In this document: positions 34,703-43,476 of the stretch, piece after piece | Numbering within the stretch: position 1 is the first letter of the stretch | Layout: the number at the start of each line of letters is the position of its first letter | Translations under genes and position numbers: made by a program | Origin: Bradyrhizobium sp. ORS 278 | Lineage (GTDB): Bacteria; Pseudomonadota; Alphaproteobacteria; Rhizobiales; Xanthobacteraceae | Length of the DNA: 64,000 nt | Assembly (NCBI RefSeq): GCF_000026145.1 | Contig: NC_009445.1 | Location: forward strand, 4,650,001-4,714,000 | Direction of reading: 5' to 3' | Notes under the pieces: generated by a model | The model's database searches: none | What the model saw: the letters and a program-made list of their open reading frames with translations, nothing else | Told to the model about the DNA's origin: nothing

Positions 34703-34807
34703 TTACTTCTTCTTGGCGACCTTCTTGGTCTTCTTGGCAGTCTTCTTCGCCGCGGTCTTCGCGACCTTCTTCACTGCCTTCTTCGCCTTCTTCGCTTTCT
34801 TGGCCAT
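34703..34807 (-). CDS. 34-residue lysine/alanine-rich histone H1-like peptide
   Basis: The whole protein is built of Lys, Ala, Val and Thr only after the initial Met: it starts MAKKAKKAKKAVKKVAK and ends TKKVAKKK, with KK spaced by one or two small residues. A GGAGGG ribosome site (plus-strand 34813-34818) sits five bases before the ATG. Such sequences resemble the C-terminal tail of histone H1 and the tails of some bacterial nucleoid proteins, so binding to DNA or RNA is likely. It is too short for a folded domain. It is followed by two hairpins and preceded by a 500-base gene-free leader region. Confidence 0.75.
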   Translation of the reverse strand: MAKKAKKAKKAVKKVAKTAAKKTAKKTKKVAKKK

Positions 34808-35265
34808 GTTGCCCTCCGATGTGAGATGGCTTAGTCGATGCGTGCACTCGGGAATCGAGCTGCACTCCTCATCGATACACCAACGAGTGAAAAAAAACAG
34901 CTTCCGGCTTAAGGAAGTGTTGACACGCGCGCGCGCGTGCGGCTGACGCAACGCGCGAAGCAGCGCGTCGCGCGACAACAAAATCGAAAGCGCCGATCTC
35001 GCCGCCGTCGCGCCCGCTACTAATAGACATCGCAAGAAAAGCCTGCGCTGCAAGCATTTCCTGCAAGCACGCAGATCGCGACGAAAATGGCGGCGTGCGC
35101 CGAGCGGCGGGCAGACTCACGCGAGAGGCGTCGTTCGCGGACTCTGAGTCGTAAATTTTGGCAACGAAAAAATTTTCATCGCACACGCCCTCGTGCGCGT
35201 TCGGACGCGCGTCAACGGTGGCTTTTTTGCGAATCGCGCGCGGCGATTCGCCGAACGCGAGCGCC
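34808..35265. other. gene-free region upstream of the lysine-rich peptide
   Basis: No supported gene. It includes an alternating purine-pyrimidine run (acgcgcgcgcgcgtgcg, about 34924-34940) and several CGCG-rich patches with AT-rich interruptions (ttttggcaacgaaaaaattttc near 35155-35178). The promoter of the lysine-rich peptide must lie here. Confidence 0.5.
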
Positions 35266-35298
35266 AAGCAAAACGGCGCGCACCTTCGTGCGCGCCGT
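35266..35298 (-). terminator. gatB intrinsic terminator
   Basis: A perfect 11-bp stem (acggcgcgcac / gtgcgcgccgt) with a 4-base loop at 35273-35298, 27 bases past the gatB stop. On the minus strand it is followed by TTTGCTTGG. Confidence 0.8.
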
Positions 35299-35324
35299 CG
35301 GAACGAAGATCCGCGAGCGTCGTT

Positions 35325-36809
35325 TCAGATGCCGAGCTTGCTCTTCAGGAGATCGTTGACCGCCTGCGGGTTGGCCTTGCCGCCCGACGACTTCATCACC
35401 TGACCGACGAACCAGCCGGCGAGCTGCGGCTTCGCCTTGGCCTGCGCGACCTTGTCCGGATTGGCGGCGATGATCTCGTCGACCACCTTCTCGATCGCGC
35501 CGAGGTCGGTGACCTGCTTCATGCCGCGGCTCTCGACCAGCTCGCGCGGATCGCCGCCCTCGCTCCAGACGATCTCGAACAGATCCTTGGCGATCTTGCC
35601 GGAGATGATGCCCTCGCCGATCAGCGCGACGATGGACGCGAGCTGCGCGGCCGACACCGGCGAGAATGCGATGTCGCGGCCCTCTTTGTTGAGCCGCCCG
35701 AACAGCTCGTTGATCACCCAGTTGGCGGCGAGCTTGCCGTCGCGCACCCGCTCGGACAGCGCGTCCAGCACGGCTTCGTAGAACGCCGCGCTCTCGCGTT
35801 CGGCGACCAGTACCGAGGCGTCGTACGGCGAGAGACCGAAATCGGCGATGAAGCGCGCCTTCTTCTGGTCCGGCAGCTCCGGCAGCGCCGCCTTCAGCTC
35901 GTCGACGAAAGCCTGGTCGAACTCCAGCGGCAACAGGTCCGGGTCCGGGAAGTAACGGTAGTCATGCGCCTCCTCCTTGGAGCGCATCGAGCGCGTCTCG
36001 CCCTTGTCGGGATCGAACCGCCGGGTCTCCTGCTCGATGACGCCGCCGTCCTCGAGAATCTCGATCTGGCGCCGCGCCTCGGCCTCCACCGCCTGGCCGA
36101 TGAAGCTGATGGAGTTGATGTTCTTGATCTCGCAGCGGGTGCCGAGCGGCCCGCCCGGCTTGCGGACGGAGACGTTGACGTCGGCGCGCAGTGAGCCCTT
36201 CTCCATGTCGCCGTCGCAGGTGCCGAGATAGCGCATGATCGAGCGCAGCTTGGTCACGTAGGCCTTGGCCTGCTCGGCGTCGCGGATGTCTGGCTTGGAG
36301 ACGATCTCCATCAGCGCCACGCCGCAGCGGTTGAAGTCGATATAGGACAGCGACGGCGACTGGTCGTGCAGCATCTTGCCCGGATCCTGCTCGAGGTGCA
36401 GACGCTCGATGCCGATGGTCGCGGTCTTGCCGCCGTCGAGCTCGACCGTGACCTCGCCCTCGCCCACGATCGGGTCCTTGTACTGGCTGATCTGGTAGCC
36501 TTGCGGCAGGTCGGGGTAGAAATAGTTCTTGCGGTCGAACACCGAGCGCAGGTTGATCTTGGCGTTCAGCCCGAGCCCGGTCCGCACGGCCTGGCGCACG
36601 CACTCCTCGTTGATGACCGGCAGCATGCCCGGCATCGCGGCGTCGACCAGCGAGACGTGGGTATTGGGATCGCCGCCGAAGGCCGTCGAGGCGCCCGAGA
36701 ACAGTTTCGACTTCGAGGTGACCTGGGCATGGATCTCCATGCCGATCACGGTCTCCCAGTCGCCGGTGGCGCCCTTGATCAGCTTGTGCGGTGTGGCGGG
36801 TGCGTTCAT
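35325..36809 (-). CDS. gatB: Asp-tRNA(Asn)/Glu-tRNA(Gln) amidotransferase subunit B
   Basis: A 494-residue subunit that binds and phosphorylates the misacylated tRNA in the GatCAB enzyme. The cradle domain starts [13 protein letters not shown] (about 18-30) and contains [12 protein letters not shown] and CNIEVSVR-type [11 protein letters not shown] segments; helical and YqeY-like tail domains follow (ending LLKSKLGI). ATG 36809 is the first methionine before the conserved core. It follows gatA on the same strand, but a lipoprotein gene on the other strand (37058-37705) lies between, so gatB has its own promoter. A clear terminator follows. Confidence 0.97.
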   Translation of the reverse strand: MNAPATPHKLIKGATGDWETVIGMEIHAQVTSKSKLFSGASTAFGGDPNTHVSLVDAAMPGMLPVINEECVRQAVRTGLGLNAKINLRSVFDRKNYFYPDLPQGYQISQYKDPIVGEGEVTVELDGGKTATIGIERLHLEQDPGKMLHDQSPSLSYIDFNRCGVALMEIVSKPDIRDAEQAKAYVTKLRSIMRYLGTCDGDMEKGSLRADVNVSVRKPGGPLGTRCEIKNINSISFIGQAVEAEARRQIEILEDGGVIEQETRRFDPDKGETRSMRSKEEAHDYRYFPDPDLLPLEFDQAFVDELKAALPELPDQKKARFIADFGLSPYDASVLVAERESAAFYEAVLDALSERVRDGKLAANWVINELFGRLNKEGRDIAFSPVSAAQLASIVALIGEGIISGKIAKDLFEIVWSEGGDPRELVESRGMKQVTDLGAIEKVVDEIIAANPDKVAQAKAKPQLAGWFVGQVMKSSGGKANPQAVNDLLKSKLGI

Positions 36810-37057
36810 GGCAGTGGTGTCCAGGCAAAGTGTCGGTTGCATCCGGCTTCGCGCAACGTCACCCGGCAGTCAAGCCGGACGAGCCTCCGCTGCGGCCCGC
36901 AAGCGGCGCCTTCCGCCTGTGAATGCGAGACAATCCGAGTGCGCCCCGCCCGTACCGCTCCGGCTCGCGGCCGCGTTTGCCGCAGCCGCTGCGCAACCGG
37001 CCGTAGGTAGACCCTCGCGCGGAACCCGGCCTACAAATCGCTGGGGAGATACGGGGC

Positions 37058-37705
37058 ATGCGACGACGATTGATGAATTTGGCGGTGACGGCTGTGGCCC
37101 TCACCCTGGTGTCGTGCGCGACACCCTACCAGGACAACAACATTTTCGGCGGCGCAGATGTCACGGAGCTCAGGCCCGACGTGGCCCGTGTCAGCTTCCG
37201 CGGCAACGGCTTCACGACCAAGGAGAGCGTGCAGGTCTATTGGCTCAATCGCTGCGCCGAGCTTGCGGTTGCCAAGGGCTATGCCGGCTTCGAGATCCTG
37301 TCCGACATGCAGTTCGTGATGCGCCGACCGACCGAGGAGGACACCAGGACCAGGCTGGCAAGCGCGATCCCGTCGCTGCGCGTTCACATCCCCGTCTCGG
37401 CCAACGAGGCCAGCGACGTCGCGGCCTGGCGAGACCAGCGGGATACGGCTGGCCTGCCGGCCTCGCCAGTGAAGCTGGCGGGCGTCATCTTCATCCCCAT
37501 GAATACCGGCGGCGGCCCACCGAAGCCCGCGATCGAAGGCGACATTCATTTCCTGCCCGCGCCGGTGGCGTCGGCGCCGCCGAAAGTGTTCAACGCCAAG
37601 GACCTGATCGCGCAGCTCGAGCCCCTCATCAAGGGGGAGAAATGCGCCGGCAACATCTGCCCGCATGTGCACGAATATCTCCTGCCGAAAGGCAAGCTGC
37701 GCTAA
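37058..37705 (+). CDS. putative lipoprotein, unknown function
   Basis: A 215-residue protein with a lipoprotein signal: MRRRLMNLAVTAVALTLVSC, lipobox LVSC with lipidated Cys20. The following residue is Ala, so outer-membrane sorting is expected. The remaining part has a conserved-looking segment NRCAELAVAKGYAGFEIL, seen in a family of envelope lipoproteins (CC0125/CC1285-like) whose function is unknown, and two late cysteines (KCAGNICPHVH). It is inserted between gatB and the gatA cluster on the opposite strand; its 3' end nearly meets that of the 96-residue ORF (convergent, 3 bases apart). Confidence 0.8.
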   Translation: MRRRLMNLAVTAVALTLVSCATPYQDNNIFGGADVTELRPDVARVSFRGNGFTTKESVQVYWLNRCAELAVAKGYAGFEILSDMQFVMRRPTEEDTRTRLASAIPSLRVHIPVSANEASDVAAWRDQRDTAGLPASPVKLAGVIFIPMNTGGGPPKPAIEGDIHFLPAPVASAPPKVFNAKDLIAQLEPLIKGEKCAGNICPHVHEYLLPKGKLR

Positions 37706-37708
37706 CCG

Positions 37709-37999
37709 CTAGGTCGTCAACAGCGCGCCGACGATGCGCTCCCACTCGGTGGGGAGGGCATCGGTGGCGACCGGCTGCCCGGCCTGGCGATACCAATAGC
37801 CGGCGTTCCCGAGATCGCCCTCGACGCGATGCAGATGCGCATGCGCCCAGGCTGCGTCGCGGCCGGTCTCGTCCTGGATGATCCTGTGCGCCCTGTCCCA
37901 ATCGCCCTTCGCCAGCCACCACAGGCCGGTCAACACGGGCGTGAGCCCCGCCGCGGGCGCATCGCCCGCGAGGCTCGTCTTGAAATCGTCGATGCTCAC
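37709..37999 (-). CDS. small protein coupled to gatA (96 aa), unknown function
   Basis: Not recognised by name. The GTG start at 37997-37999 overlaps the gatA stop as GTGA, a 4-base overlap that implies translational coupling; no ATG is available. The protein is soluble, Trp/His-rich and helical, with a TPR-like run [18 protein letters not shown]...[25 protein letters not shown]. The helical-hairpin pattern suggests a protein-interaction module. Whether it acts with GatCAB or is only carried by the operon is unknown. Confidence 0.75.
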   Translation of the reverse strand: MSIDDFKTSLAGDAPAAGLTPVLTGLWWLAKGDWDRAHRIIQDETGRDAAWAHAHLHRVEGDLGNAGYWYRQAGQPVATDALPTEWERIVGALLTT

Positions 38000-39471
38000 C
38001 ACCACCGGACCGGCGTGAAGCGTCCCGCCGCCTGCTCGATGACCTCGCCGAGCGAGAACAGCGTCTCCTCGTCGAACGGACGGCCGATCAGCTGCAGTCC
38101 GAGCGGCAGACCCTGACTGTCCTTGCCGGCGGGCACCGCGATGCCCGGCAGGCCCGCCATGTTCACGGTCACCGTGAAGATGTCGTTGAGATACATCTCG
38201 ACCGGATCGGCGCCGCCCTTCTCGCCGACGCCGAACGCGGCCGACGGCGTCGCCGGCGTCAGGATCGCGCTGACGCCCTTGGCGAAGCAGTCCTCGAAGT
38301 CCCTCTTGATGAGGGTGCGGACCTTCTGCGCCCGGATGTAATAGGCGTCGTAATAGCCGGCCGACAGCACATAGGTGCCGATCATCACGCGGCGGCGGAC
38401 TTCGGCGCCGAAACCTTCGGCGCGGGTGTTCTCGTACAGCTCGCCGATCGACTTGCCGGGCACGCGCAGGCCATAGCGGACGCCGTCGTAGCGGGCGAGG
38501 TTCGACGACGCCTCCGCCGGAGCCACGATGTAATAGGCCGGCAGGGCATACTTCGTGTGCGGCAGCGACACCTCGACCAGTTCGGCGCCGGCGGCCTTCA
38601 ACCAGGCCGCGCCCTCGCTCCACAGCTTCTCGATCTCGGCCGGCATGCCGTCGAGACGATACTCCTTGGGGATGCCGATCTTCATGCCCTTCACGGACTT
38701 TCCGATCGCGGCCTCGTAGTCCGGCACGGGAATGTCGACCGAGGTCGTGTCCTTCGGATCGTGGCCGGCCATCGAGCGCAGCAGGATCGCGGCATCGCGC
38801 GTCGTGCGCGCGATTGGACCGGCCTGGTCGAGCGACGAGGCGAAGGCGACGATGCCCCAGCGTGAGCAGCGGCCATAGGTCGGCTTGATGCCGACGGTCG
38901 CGGTGAACGCCGCCGGCTGGCGGATCGAGCCGCCGGTATCGGTCGCGGTCGCGCCCATGCAAAGCAGCGCCGCCACCGCGGACGCCGAGCCACCGGACGA
39001 GCCGCCCGGCACCAGCGTGGTGTTGGAGCCCTCGCGGCGCCAGGGGTTGCCGACCGGGCCGAAGCACGAGGTCTCGTTGGACGAGCCCATCGCGAACTCG
39101 TCATTGTTGAGCTTGCCGAGCATGACCGCGCCGTCGCGCCACAGCTGCGCGGTTACGGTCGACTCGTAGGTCGGCACGAAATTACCCAGGATCTTCGAAC
39201 ACGCCGTGGTGCGGACGTCCTTGGTCGCGAACAGGTCCTTGATCCCCAGCGGAATGCCGGCCAGCGGCCCGCCCTCGCCCTTGCCGATCCTGGCATCGGC
39301 GTCGCGCGCCATCGCGCGCGCCTGATCCGGCGTCTCCATCACGAAGGCATTGAGCGCCCGCGCCGCCTCGATCGCCTTGAGATGGGCGTCGGTCAACTCG
39401 AGCGACGTGAAGGTCTTGTCCGCGAGGCCCTTGCGGGCCTCGGCGAGCGTCAGCGAAGTCAAATCGGTCAT
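37996..39471 (-). CDS. gatA: Asp-tRNA(Asn)/Glu-tRNA(Gln) amidotransferase subunit A
   Basis: A 491-residue amidase-signature subunit that releases ammonia from glutamine for transamidation of Asp-tRNA(Asn)/Glu-tRNA(Gln). The Ser-cisSer-Lys triad is intact: Lys78 (GIKDLF), Ser158 (GGSSGG) and Ser182 (TGGSIR). The length is normal. It starts with a 4-base ATGA overlap with the small ORF upstream and ends with a GTGA overlap with the one downstream, so four genes (gatC, 77-aa ORF, gatA, 96-aa ORF) form one translationally linked unit. Confidence 0.97.
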   Translation of the reverse strand: MTDLTSLTLAEARKGLADKTFTSLELTDAHLKAIEAARALNAFVMETPDQARAMARDADARIGKGEGGPLAGIPLGIKDLFATKDVRTTACSKILGNFVPTYESTVTAQLWRDGAVMLGKLNNDEFAMGSSNETSCFGPVGNPWRREGSNTTLVPGGSSGGSASAVAALLCMGATATDTGGSIRQPAAFTATVGIKPTYGRCSRWGIVAFASSLDQAGPIARTTRDAAILLRSMAGHDPKDTTSVDIPVPDYEAAIGKSVKGMKIGIPKEYRLDGMPAEIEKLWSEGAAWLKAAGAELVEVSLPHTKYALPAYYIVAPAEASSNLARYDGVRYGLRVPGKSIGELYENTRAEGFGAEVRRRVMIGTYVLSAGYYDAYYIRAQKVRTLIKRDFEDCFAKGVSAILTPATPSAAFGVGEKGGADPVEMYLNDIFTVTVNMAGLPGIAVPAGKDSQGLPLGLQLIGRPFDEETLFSLGEVIEQAAGRFTPVRWW

Positions 39472-39701
39472 TTGTTGATCGGGCTGCAGAAGAACGGGGA
39501 GAGCGTCTTGTCGGCGTCGGCGTCGTCGGCGAAGAACTTGTTCTTCTTCGAGGTTGCCTTGTTGGCGTTGGCCGCCTCGAGTTGATCCAGCACCTCGTTG
39601 ACGGCCTTGTCGGGATCGGCGGCTTTGCCCTGCCGCTCCATCGCGTCGAGATAGTCCATATAGGCCTTGTAGGCCGCTTCATCGTCGCAGAGCAGGCACA
39701 T
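39468..39701 (-). CDS. small acidic protein between gatC and gatA (77 aa)
   Basis: Not recognised by name. It starts [20 protein letters not shown]: a CxxC pair at residues 2 and 5 followed by an acidic helical body, and ends [10 protein letters not shown]. The CLLC motif could bind a metal or form a disulfide. Its stop overlaps the gatA ATG (ATGA), and it starts 65 bases after gatC, placing it firmly inside the amidotransferase operon. It may be a rhizobial accessory of the operon; no function is established from sequence. Confidence 0.75.
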   Translation of the reverse strand: MCLLCDDEAAYKAYMDYLDAMERQGKAADPDKAVNEVLDQLEAANANKATSKKNKFFADDADADKTLSPFFCSPINK

Positions 39702-39766
39702 GGCGGTGGCTCGCTTGTCGGTTGGAGGAACAGATGGCGCGCGAGGAGCGCGCCGACCTGCCCTGG

Positions 39767-40054
39767 CTATTCCACGACCTTCGGCACGAGAAAGAAGTTG
39801 TTCTCGGTCATCGGCGCGTTCTTGACGATGTCGTCGGCAATGTCGCCCTCGGTGACGACGTCCTGGCGCTTCTTCATCGCCATCGGCGTCACCGAGGTCA
39901 TCGGCTCGACGCCCTCGACATTGACCTCCGAGAGCTGCTCGACGAAGGCCAGCATCGCGTTGAGCTCGCCCTGCAGATGCGGGACCTCGGCGTCAGTGAC
40001 AGCGATCCGCGCCAATTGCGCGATCTTGCGGACGGTGGCGGCATCGACCGACAT
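39767..40054 (-). CDS. gatC: Asp-tRNA(Asn)/Glu-tRNA(Gln) amidotransferase subunit C
   Basis: A 95-residue subunit that wraps around GatA and joins it to GatB. The conserved opening [19 protein letters not shown], the central [14 protein letters not shown] and the tail [15 protein letters not shown] are all family features. ATG 40054 is chosen because homology begins there although the frame is open further upstream. It is the first gene of the gatC-ORF77-gatA-ORF96 unit. Confidence 0.97.
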   Translation of the reverse strand: MSVDAATVRKIAQLARIAVTDAEVPHLQGELNAMLAFVEQLSEVNVEGVEPMTSVTPMAMKKRQDVVTEGDIADDIVKNAPMTENNFFLVPKVVE

Positions 40055-40173
40055 TATATAGGGCCTCTCGGGACACAGTGTACCCGCCCTATAGCAGAGC
40101 CCGCTTTCGCGCCGCAACCGGCAGCCCCAGGCTTTCCCTGGGCAGCTCCCCTGCCCTCGACGTCTCCCTGACG

Positions 40174-41250
40174 TCAGCCCGCCAGCTTGCCGAGGCGCGC
40201 CAGTGCCTGTTCGGCCAATGTCCGCGTGAGCTCGGTTGCCGGTATCTCGCGCCCGAGCGGCAACGCCTGCCCGGCCCAAAGGTTGGTGAAATCGACCTTG
40301 CCCTGCTTCTCCGCGGCCGCCTTGAGCGGACCGAGCGCGGTTGCCGCATGCGGAAACGCCGGCGCGTCCGGCGAGACCGGCCCGACCTCGCGCATCACCC
40401 GGTTGGCGACGCCGCGGGCCAGCCGGCCGGTCATGACGTTGGTGATGACCGTCGATTCGTCGCTGGCTGCCGCGAGCGCGGCGCGCGCCGGGACGCTAAC
40501 CTTGGACTCGGGGCAGCGCAGAAACGCGCTGCCGATCTGCACGCCGGAGGCGCCGAGCGCGAATGCCGCCGCGATGCCGCGGGCATCGGCGATCCCGCCG
40601 GCCGCGATCACCGGCAGCTTCACCGCATCGACGATCTGCGGCACCAGCGCCAACGTCCCGACCTGCTCGGCGAGCTTGTCGGTGAGGAACATGCCGCGAT
40701 GACCGCCGGCCTCGGCGCCTTGCGCGATGATGACATCGGCACCGTTCCGCTCCAGCCAGACCGCCTCGCGCACGACCGTTGCAGAGGCCATGATCACCGC
40801 ACCGGTCGCCTTCACACGTGCCAGCAGACCTTGCTCCGGCAGGCCGAAATGGAAGCTGACGATCTCCGGCTTCAGCTCCTCGACGATGGCGCACATCGCC
40901 GCATCGAACGGCGCGCGGTTGGCCGCGGTGACCGGCACCTCGGGATCGACGCCATACTCTTCATAATAGGCGCCGAGCCGCCTCTTCCACCCGGCCTCAC
41001 GAGCCGCGTCGGCCTCCACGGGCGTGTGGCAGAAGAAATTCGTGTTGACCGGCGCCGACACGCGCTGGCGGATGATCCTGACTTGCTCGCGCACCTTGTC
41101 GGCGGACAGCATCGCACAGGGCAGCGAGCCGAGGCCGCCGGCTTGGGCGACCGCGATGACGAGATCGGCATCCATCACGCCGGCCATTGGCGCGAGCACG
41201 ATCGGGTGCTCGGTGTTAACGAGATCAAGGAAGCGGCGGTCGGGCCACAT
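40174..41250 (-). CDS. nitronate monooxygenase family protein (1)
   Basis: A 358-residue FMN-binding TIM-barrel protein of the nitronate monooxygenase/2-nitropropane dioxygenase family. It shows the N-terminal [24 protein letters not shown], the catalytic-His region [11 protein letters not shown] (about 180-190) and the phosphate-binding segments [11 protein letters not shown] and [12 protein letters not shown]. These enzymes oxidise alkyl nitronates such as propionate 3-nitronate; relatives include enoyl-ACP reductase FabK, so the substrate is not certain. It lies 19 bases from the second NMO-like gene, in one operon. Confidence 0.87.
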   Translation of the reverse strand: MWPDRRFLDLVNTEHPIVLAPMAGVMDADLVIAVAQAGGLGSLPCAMLSADKVREQVRIIRQRVSAPVNTNFFCHTPVEADAAREAGWKRRLGAYYEEYGVDPEVPVTAANRAPFDAAMCAIVEELKPEIVSFHFGLPEQGLLARVKATGAVIMASATVVREAVWLERNGADVIIAQGAEAGGHRGMFLTDKLAEQVGTLALVPQIVDAVKLPVIAAGGIADARGIAAAFALGASGVQIGSAFLRCPESKVSVPARAALAAASDESTVITNVMTGRLARGVANRVMREVGPVSPDAPAFPHAATALGPLKAAAEKQGKVDFTNLWAGQALPLGREIPATELTRTLAEQALARLGKLAG

Positions 41251-41268
41251 GGTTCACCTCATTCTCTT

Positions 41269-42252
41269 TCAGTTCCGGAGCGGCACGGATGAGTTTCGCC
41301 GGCCTTGCAGGATCTGCTCGGCCTCTGAGACGATCCGCGCGACGATCTCGCCGGCCGGCGGGATATCATGGATCAGCCCGACCGCCTCGCCCGCGATCAC
41401 GGCAGCCACATCGAAGTTGCCCTCGGCTCGCGCCTGAGCGTAGCCGGCCGACACGCTTTCGACCTGCTGCAGCATTTCGACCTCGCGGCCCATCCAGCGC
41501 CGCGCGTGATCGTTGATCAGGCAACGCCCGGTGAACGGAGCCGGCCAGACGTTGTTGCGCGACAGATCAAAGATGATGCCGCGAACCGTTCCACCAGACT
41601 TCGCCGCGCAGATGCGCCGCTTGGCTTCATCGGCGCCCGCTGATTCCCGGCTGGCGTAGAAGCGCGTGCCGAGCAGCACGCCATCGGCGCCGAGCGCGAA
41701 CATGGCGGCGAGGCCGCGACCATCAGCCAATCCTCCGGCCGCGGCCACCGGCACGCGCCCCGCCGCGAGATCGACGATGGCCGGCACGATATCGAGCGTC
41801 GTCCGCGCGGCGCCATGACCACCCGCTTCGGTTCCTTGCGCGATCAGCACGTCGGCGCCGGCCGCGAGCGCCTGCTCCGCCATGGCCTCGTCCTGCACCT
41901 GGCAGATCAGCAGCGCGCCCGCTTGCTTGATCAGCGGCGCGAAGCGCCGGGGATCACCGAACGACAGCATGACCGCCGTTGGCTTCGCTCCGAGCGCGAT
42001 GTCGAGCAATTCGGGCTGCTTCGCCAGCGACCATGTGATGAAGCCGATGCCGAACGGTTTGCGAAGGTCGGCGAGCTTCGCTGTTTCTTGCGAAAGCCAC
42101 GCGCCGTTGCCGTAGCCGCCGCCGAGAATCCCGAAGCCGCCGGCTTCGCTGACTGCACGCACCAGCATCGCATCGGCGATCAGGTCCATCGGCGCCAGCA
42201 GGATCGGATGATGAATGCCAAGCCTCTCGGTCAGCTGCGTTCTCAGCGGCAT
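41269..42252 (-). CDS. nitronate monooxygenase family protein (2)
   Basis: A 327-residue paralogue of the adjacent flavoprotein but clearly diverged. It has LLAPMDLIADAMLVRAVSEAGGFGILGGG at the N-terminus, the catalytic-His loop GTEAGGHGAA (about 139-148), the phosphate-binding AAAGGLADGRG, and GADGVLLGTRF. The N-terminal YGNGAWLSQE region is typical of a class I-like subgroup. It is the first gene of the two-gene unit and is divergent, 106 bases away, from a LysR regulator that probably controls it. Confidence 0.86.
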   Translation of the reverse strand: MPLRTQLTERLGIHHPILLAPMDLIADAMLVRAVSEAGGFGILGGGYGNGAWLSQETAKLADLRKPFGIGFITWSLAKQPELLDIALGAKPTAVMLSFGDPRRFAPLIKQAGALLICQVQDEAMAEQALAAGADVLIAQGTEAGGHGAARTTLDIVPAIVDLAAGRVPVAAAGGLADGRGLAAMFALGADGVLLGTRFYASRESAGADEAKRRICAAKSGGTVRGIIFDLSRNNVWPAPFTGRCLINDHARRWMGREVEMLQQVESVSAGYAQARAEGNFDVAAVIAGEAVGLIHDIPPAGEIVARIVSEAEQILQGRRNSSVPLRN

Positions 42253-42298
42253 GGCTACTCTCCTCGCCTCTGGACGCTGAGACTAGGCGCCGGTAACA

Positions 42299-42323
42299 TT
42301 CTCTGAAAATGAATAATTGAGAA
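42299..42323. promoter_or_regulatory. candidate LysR binding site and promoter region
   Basis: In the 106-base gap between the divergent NMO gene and LysR gene, ttctc (42299-42303) and gagaa (42319-42323) flank 15 bases of AT-rich sequence (tgaaaatgaataatt). The AT-rich core in a GC-rich genome and the position fit an operator-promoter region; the exact site is inferred. Confidence 0.4.
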
Positions 42324-42358
42324 CTCTGCCATCGCAGAATCAAAACGGAGAGCGGGTT

Positions 42359-43249
42359 ATGGAACTGAGCGACCTGCAGACCTTCGCTGCGGTGGCCCGT
42401 ACCGGCGGCATCACGCGGGCCGCGGAGGTCCTCAACACGGTTCAGTCCAACGTCACGCAGCGGATCAAGGCACTGGAAGCCGAGATCGGCACTCCACTGT
42501 TCGACCGCCATAGCCGCGGCATGACCCTGACCGGCGCCGGCCAGCGGCTGTTGCCTTACGCCGATCGTATGGCGGCGCTGTCGCGCGAAGCCGTGCTCGC
42601 CGCGCGCGACGACGGCGAGCCGCGGGGGCCGCTGATGATCGGCTCGATGGAGACGACCGCCGCGGTGCGTCTGCCGATGCGGCTCGCCGACTTCCACCGG
42701 CGCTTTCCCGCGGTGGCGTTGAGCCTGCGGACCGCGCCGACCTCGGATCTCGTGGCCGGCGTGCTCGACGGCACGCTGGATGGCGCCTTCGTCGCAGGTC
42801 CGATCGACCATCCCGAACTCAGCGGCATCGTTGCCTTCGAGGAAGAACTCGTCCTGGTGACGGCCCGGCGGTTCGAGAGCCTCTCCTCTTTGCGCGCGGC
42901 CACCGCCGCGTCGGGCCCGACCGCGCTGGTGTTCAGGACCGGCTGCACCTATCGGCAGCGTCTGGAGCAGGTGTTCAACGATTTCGGCTGGCCTGCCGCT
43001 TCGCGCATCGAGCTCGGCACGCTTGACGGCATGATCGGCTGCGTCGCCGCCGGCATGGGCGTCGCGCTGCTGCCGCGCGCGGTCGCGACGCGGCACGAGA
43101 TGAGCGGCAGCATCGGCCTGCATGCGCTCGATCCGACCCATGCGCAGGTCAAGACGCTCTTCATCCACCGCCGCGCCGCGCGCCGCAGCAGCGCATTGTC
43201 CGCGTTCATAGCGGGCCTGAGCCGCCGAGATCGCGACATCGCCGCCTGA
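42359..43249 (+). CDS. LysR-family transcriptional regulator
   Basis: A 296-residue LysR protein with a helix-turn-helix in residues 1-60 (TGGITRAAEVLNTVQSNVTQRIKALE) and an effector domain from about 88. In the subgroup MELSDLQTFAAVAR... the effector domain has VFRTGCTYRQRLEQ (about 197-210), similar to regulators that sense small reactive or oxidised compounds; the effector here is unknown. ATG 42359 matches the family start exactly and is preceded by GGAGAG. It is divergent from the two NMO-like flavoprotein genes, its likely targets. Confidence 0.9.
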   Translation: MELSDLQTFAAVARTGGITRAAEVLNTVQSNVTQRIKALEAEIGTPLFDRHSRGMTLTGAGQRLLPYADRMAALSREAVLAARDDGEPRGPLMIGSMETTAAVRLPMRLADFHRRFPAVALSLRTAPTSDLVAGVLDGTLDGAFVAGPIDHPELSGIVAFEEELVLVTARRFESLSSLRAATAASGPTALVFRTGCTYRQRLEQVFNDFGWPAASRIELGTLDGMIGCVAAGMGVALLPRAVATRHEMSGSIGLHALDPTHAQVKTLFIHRRAARRSSALSAFIAGLSRRDRDIAA

Positions 43250-43476
43250 GGGCCTTCATCCAGAGATTGTCGGCAGCACGACGCGCGAGCGATTCATTCC
43301 ATCGCGCGAAATGATGCGACGGCTCTGCAAATCGCGGCTATTTTGACCGATGCGACTTTCGGGCGCAGTGCTCTGCACGCACCGAGAAAGATTTTGTGCG
43401 GCTGTCATCCACTACGTTAGGATGCAGCGCTGGCCAGCGCGACAACAACAAACATCAACATGTCGGAGGAAATGCG

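Noticed and set aside
34924..34940. Alternating CG run as a Z-DNA or phase-variation tract
   Set aside because: Short, not in or near a coding start, and not unusual for such a GC-rich genome.
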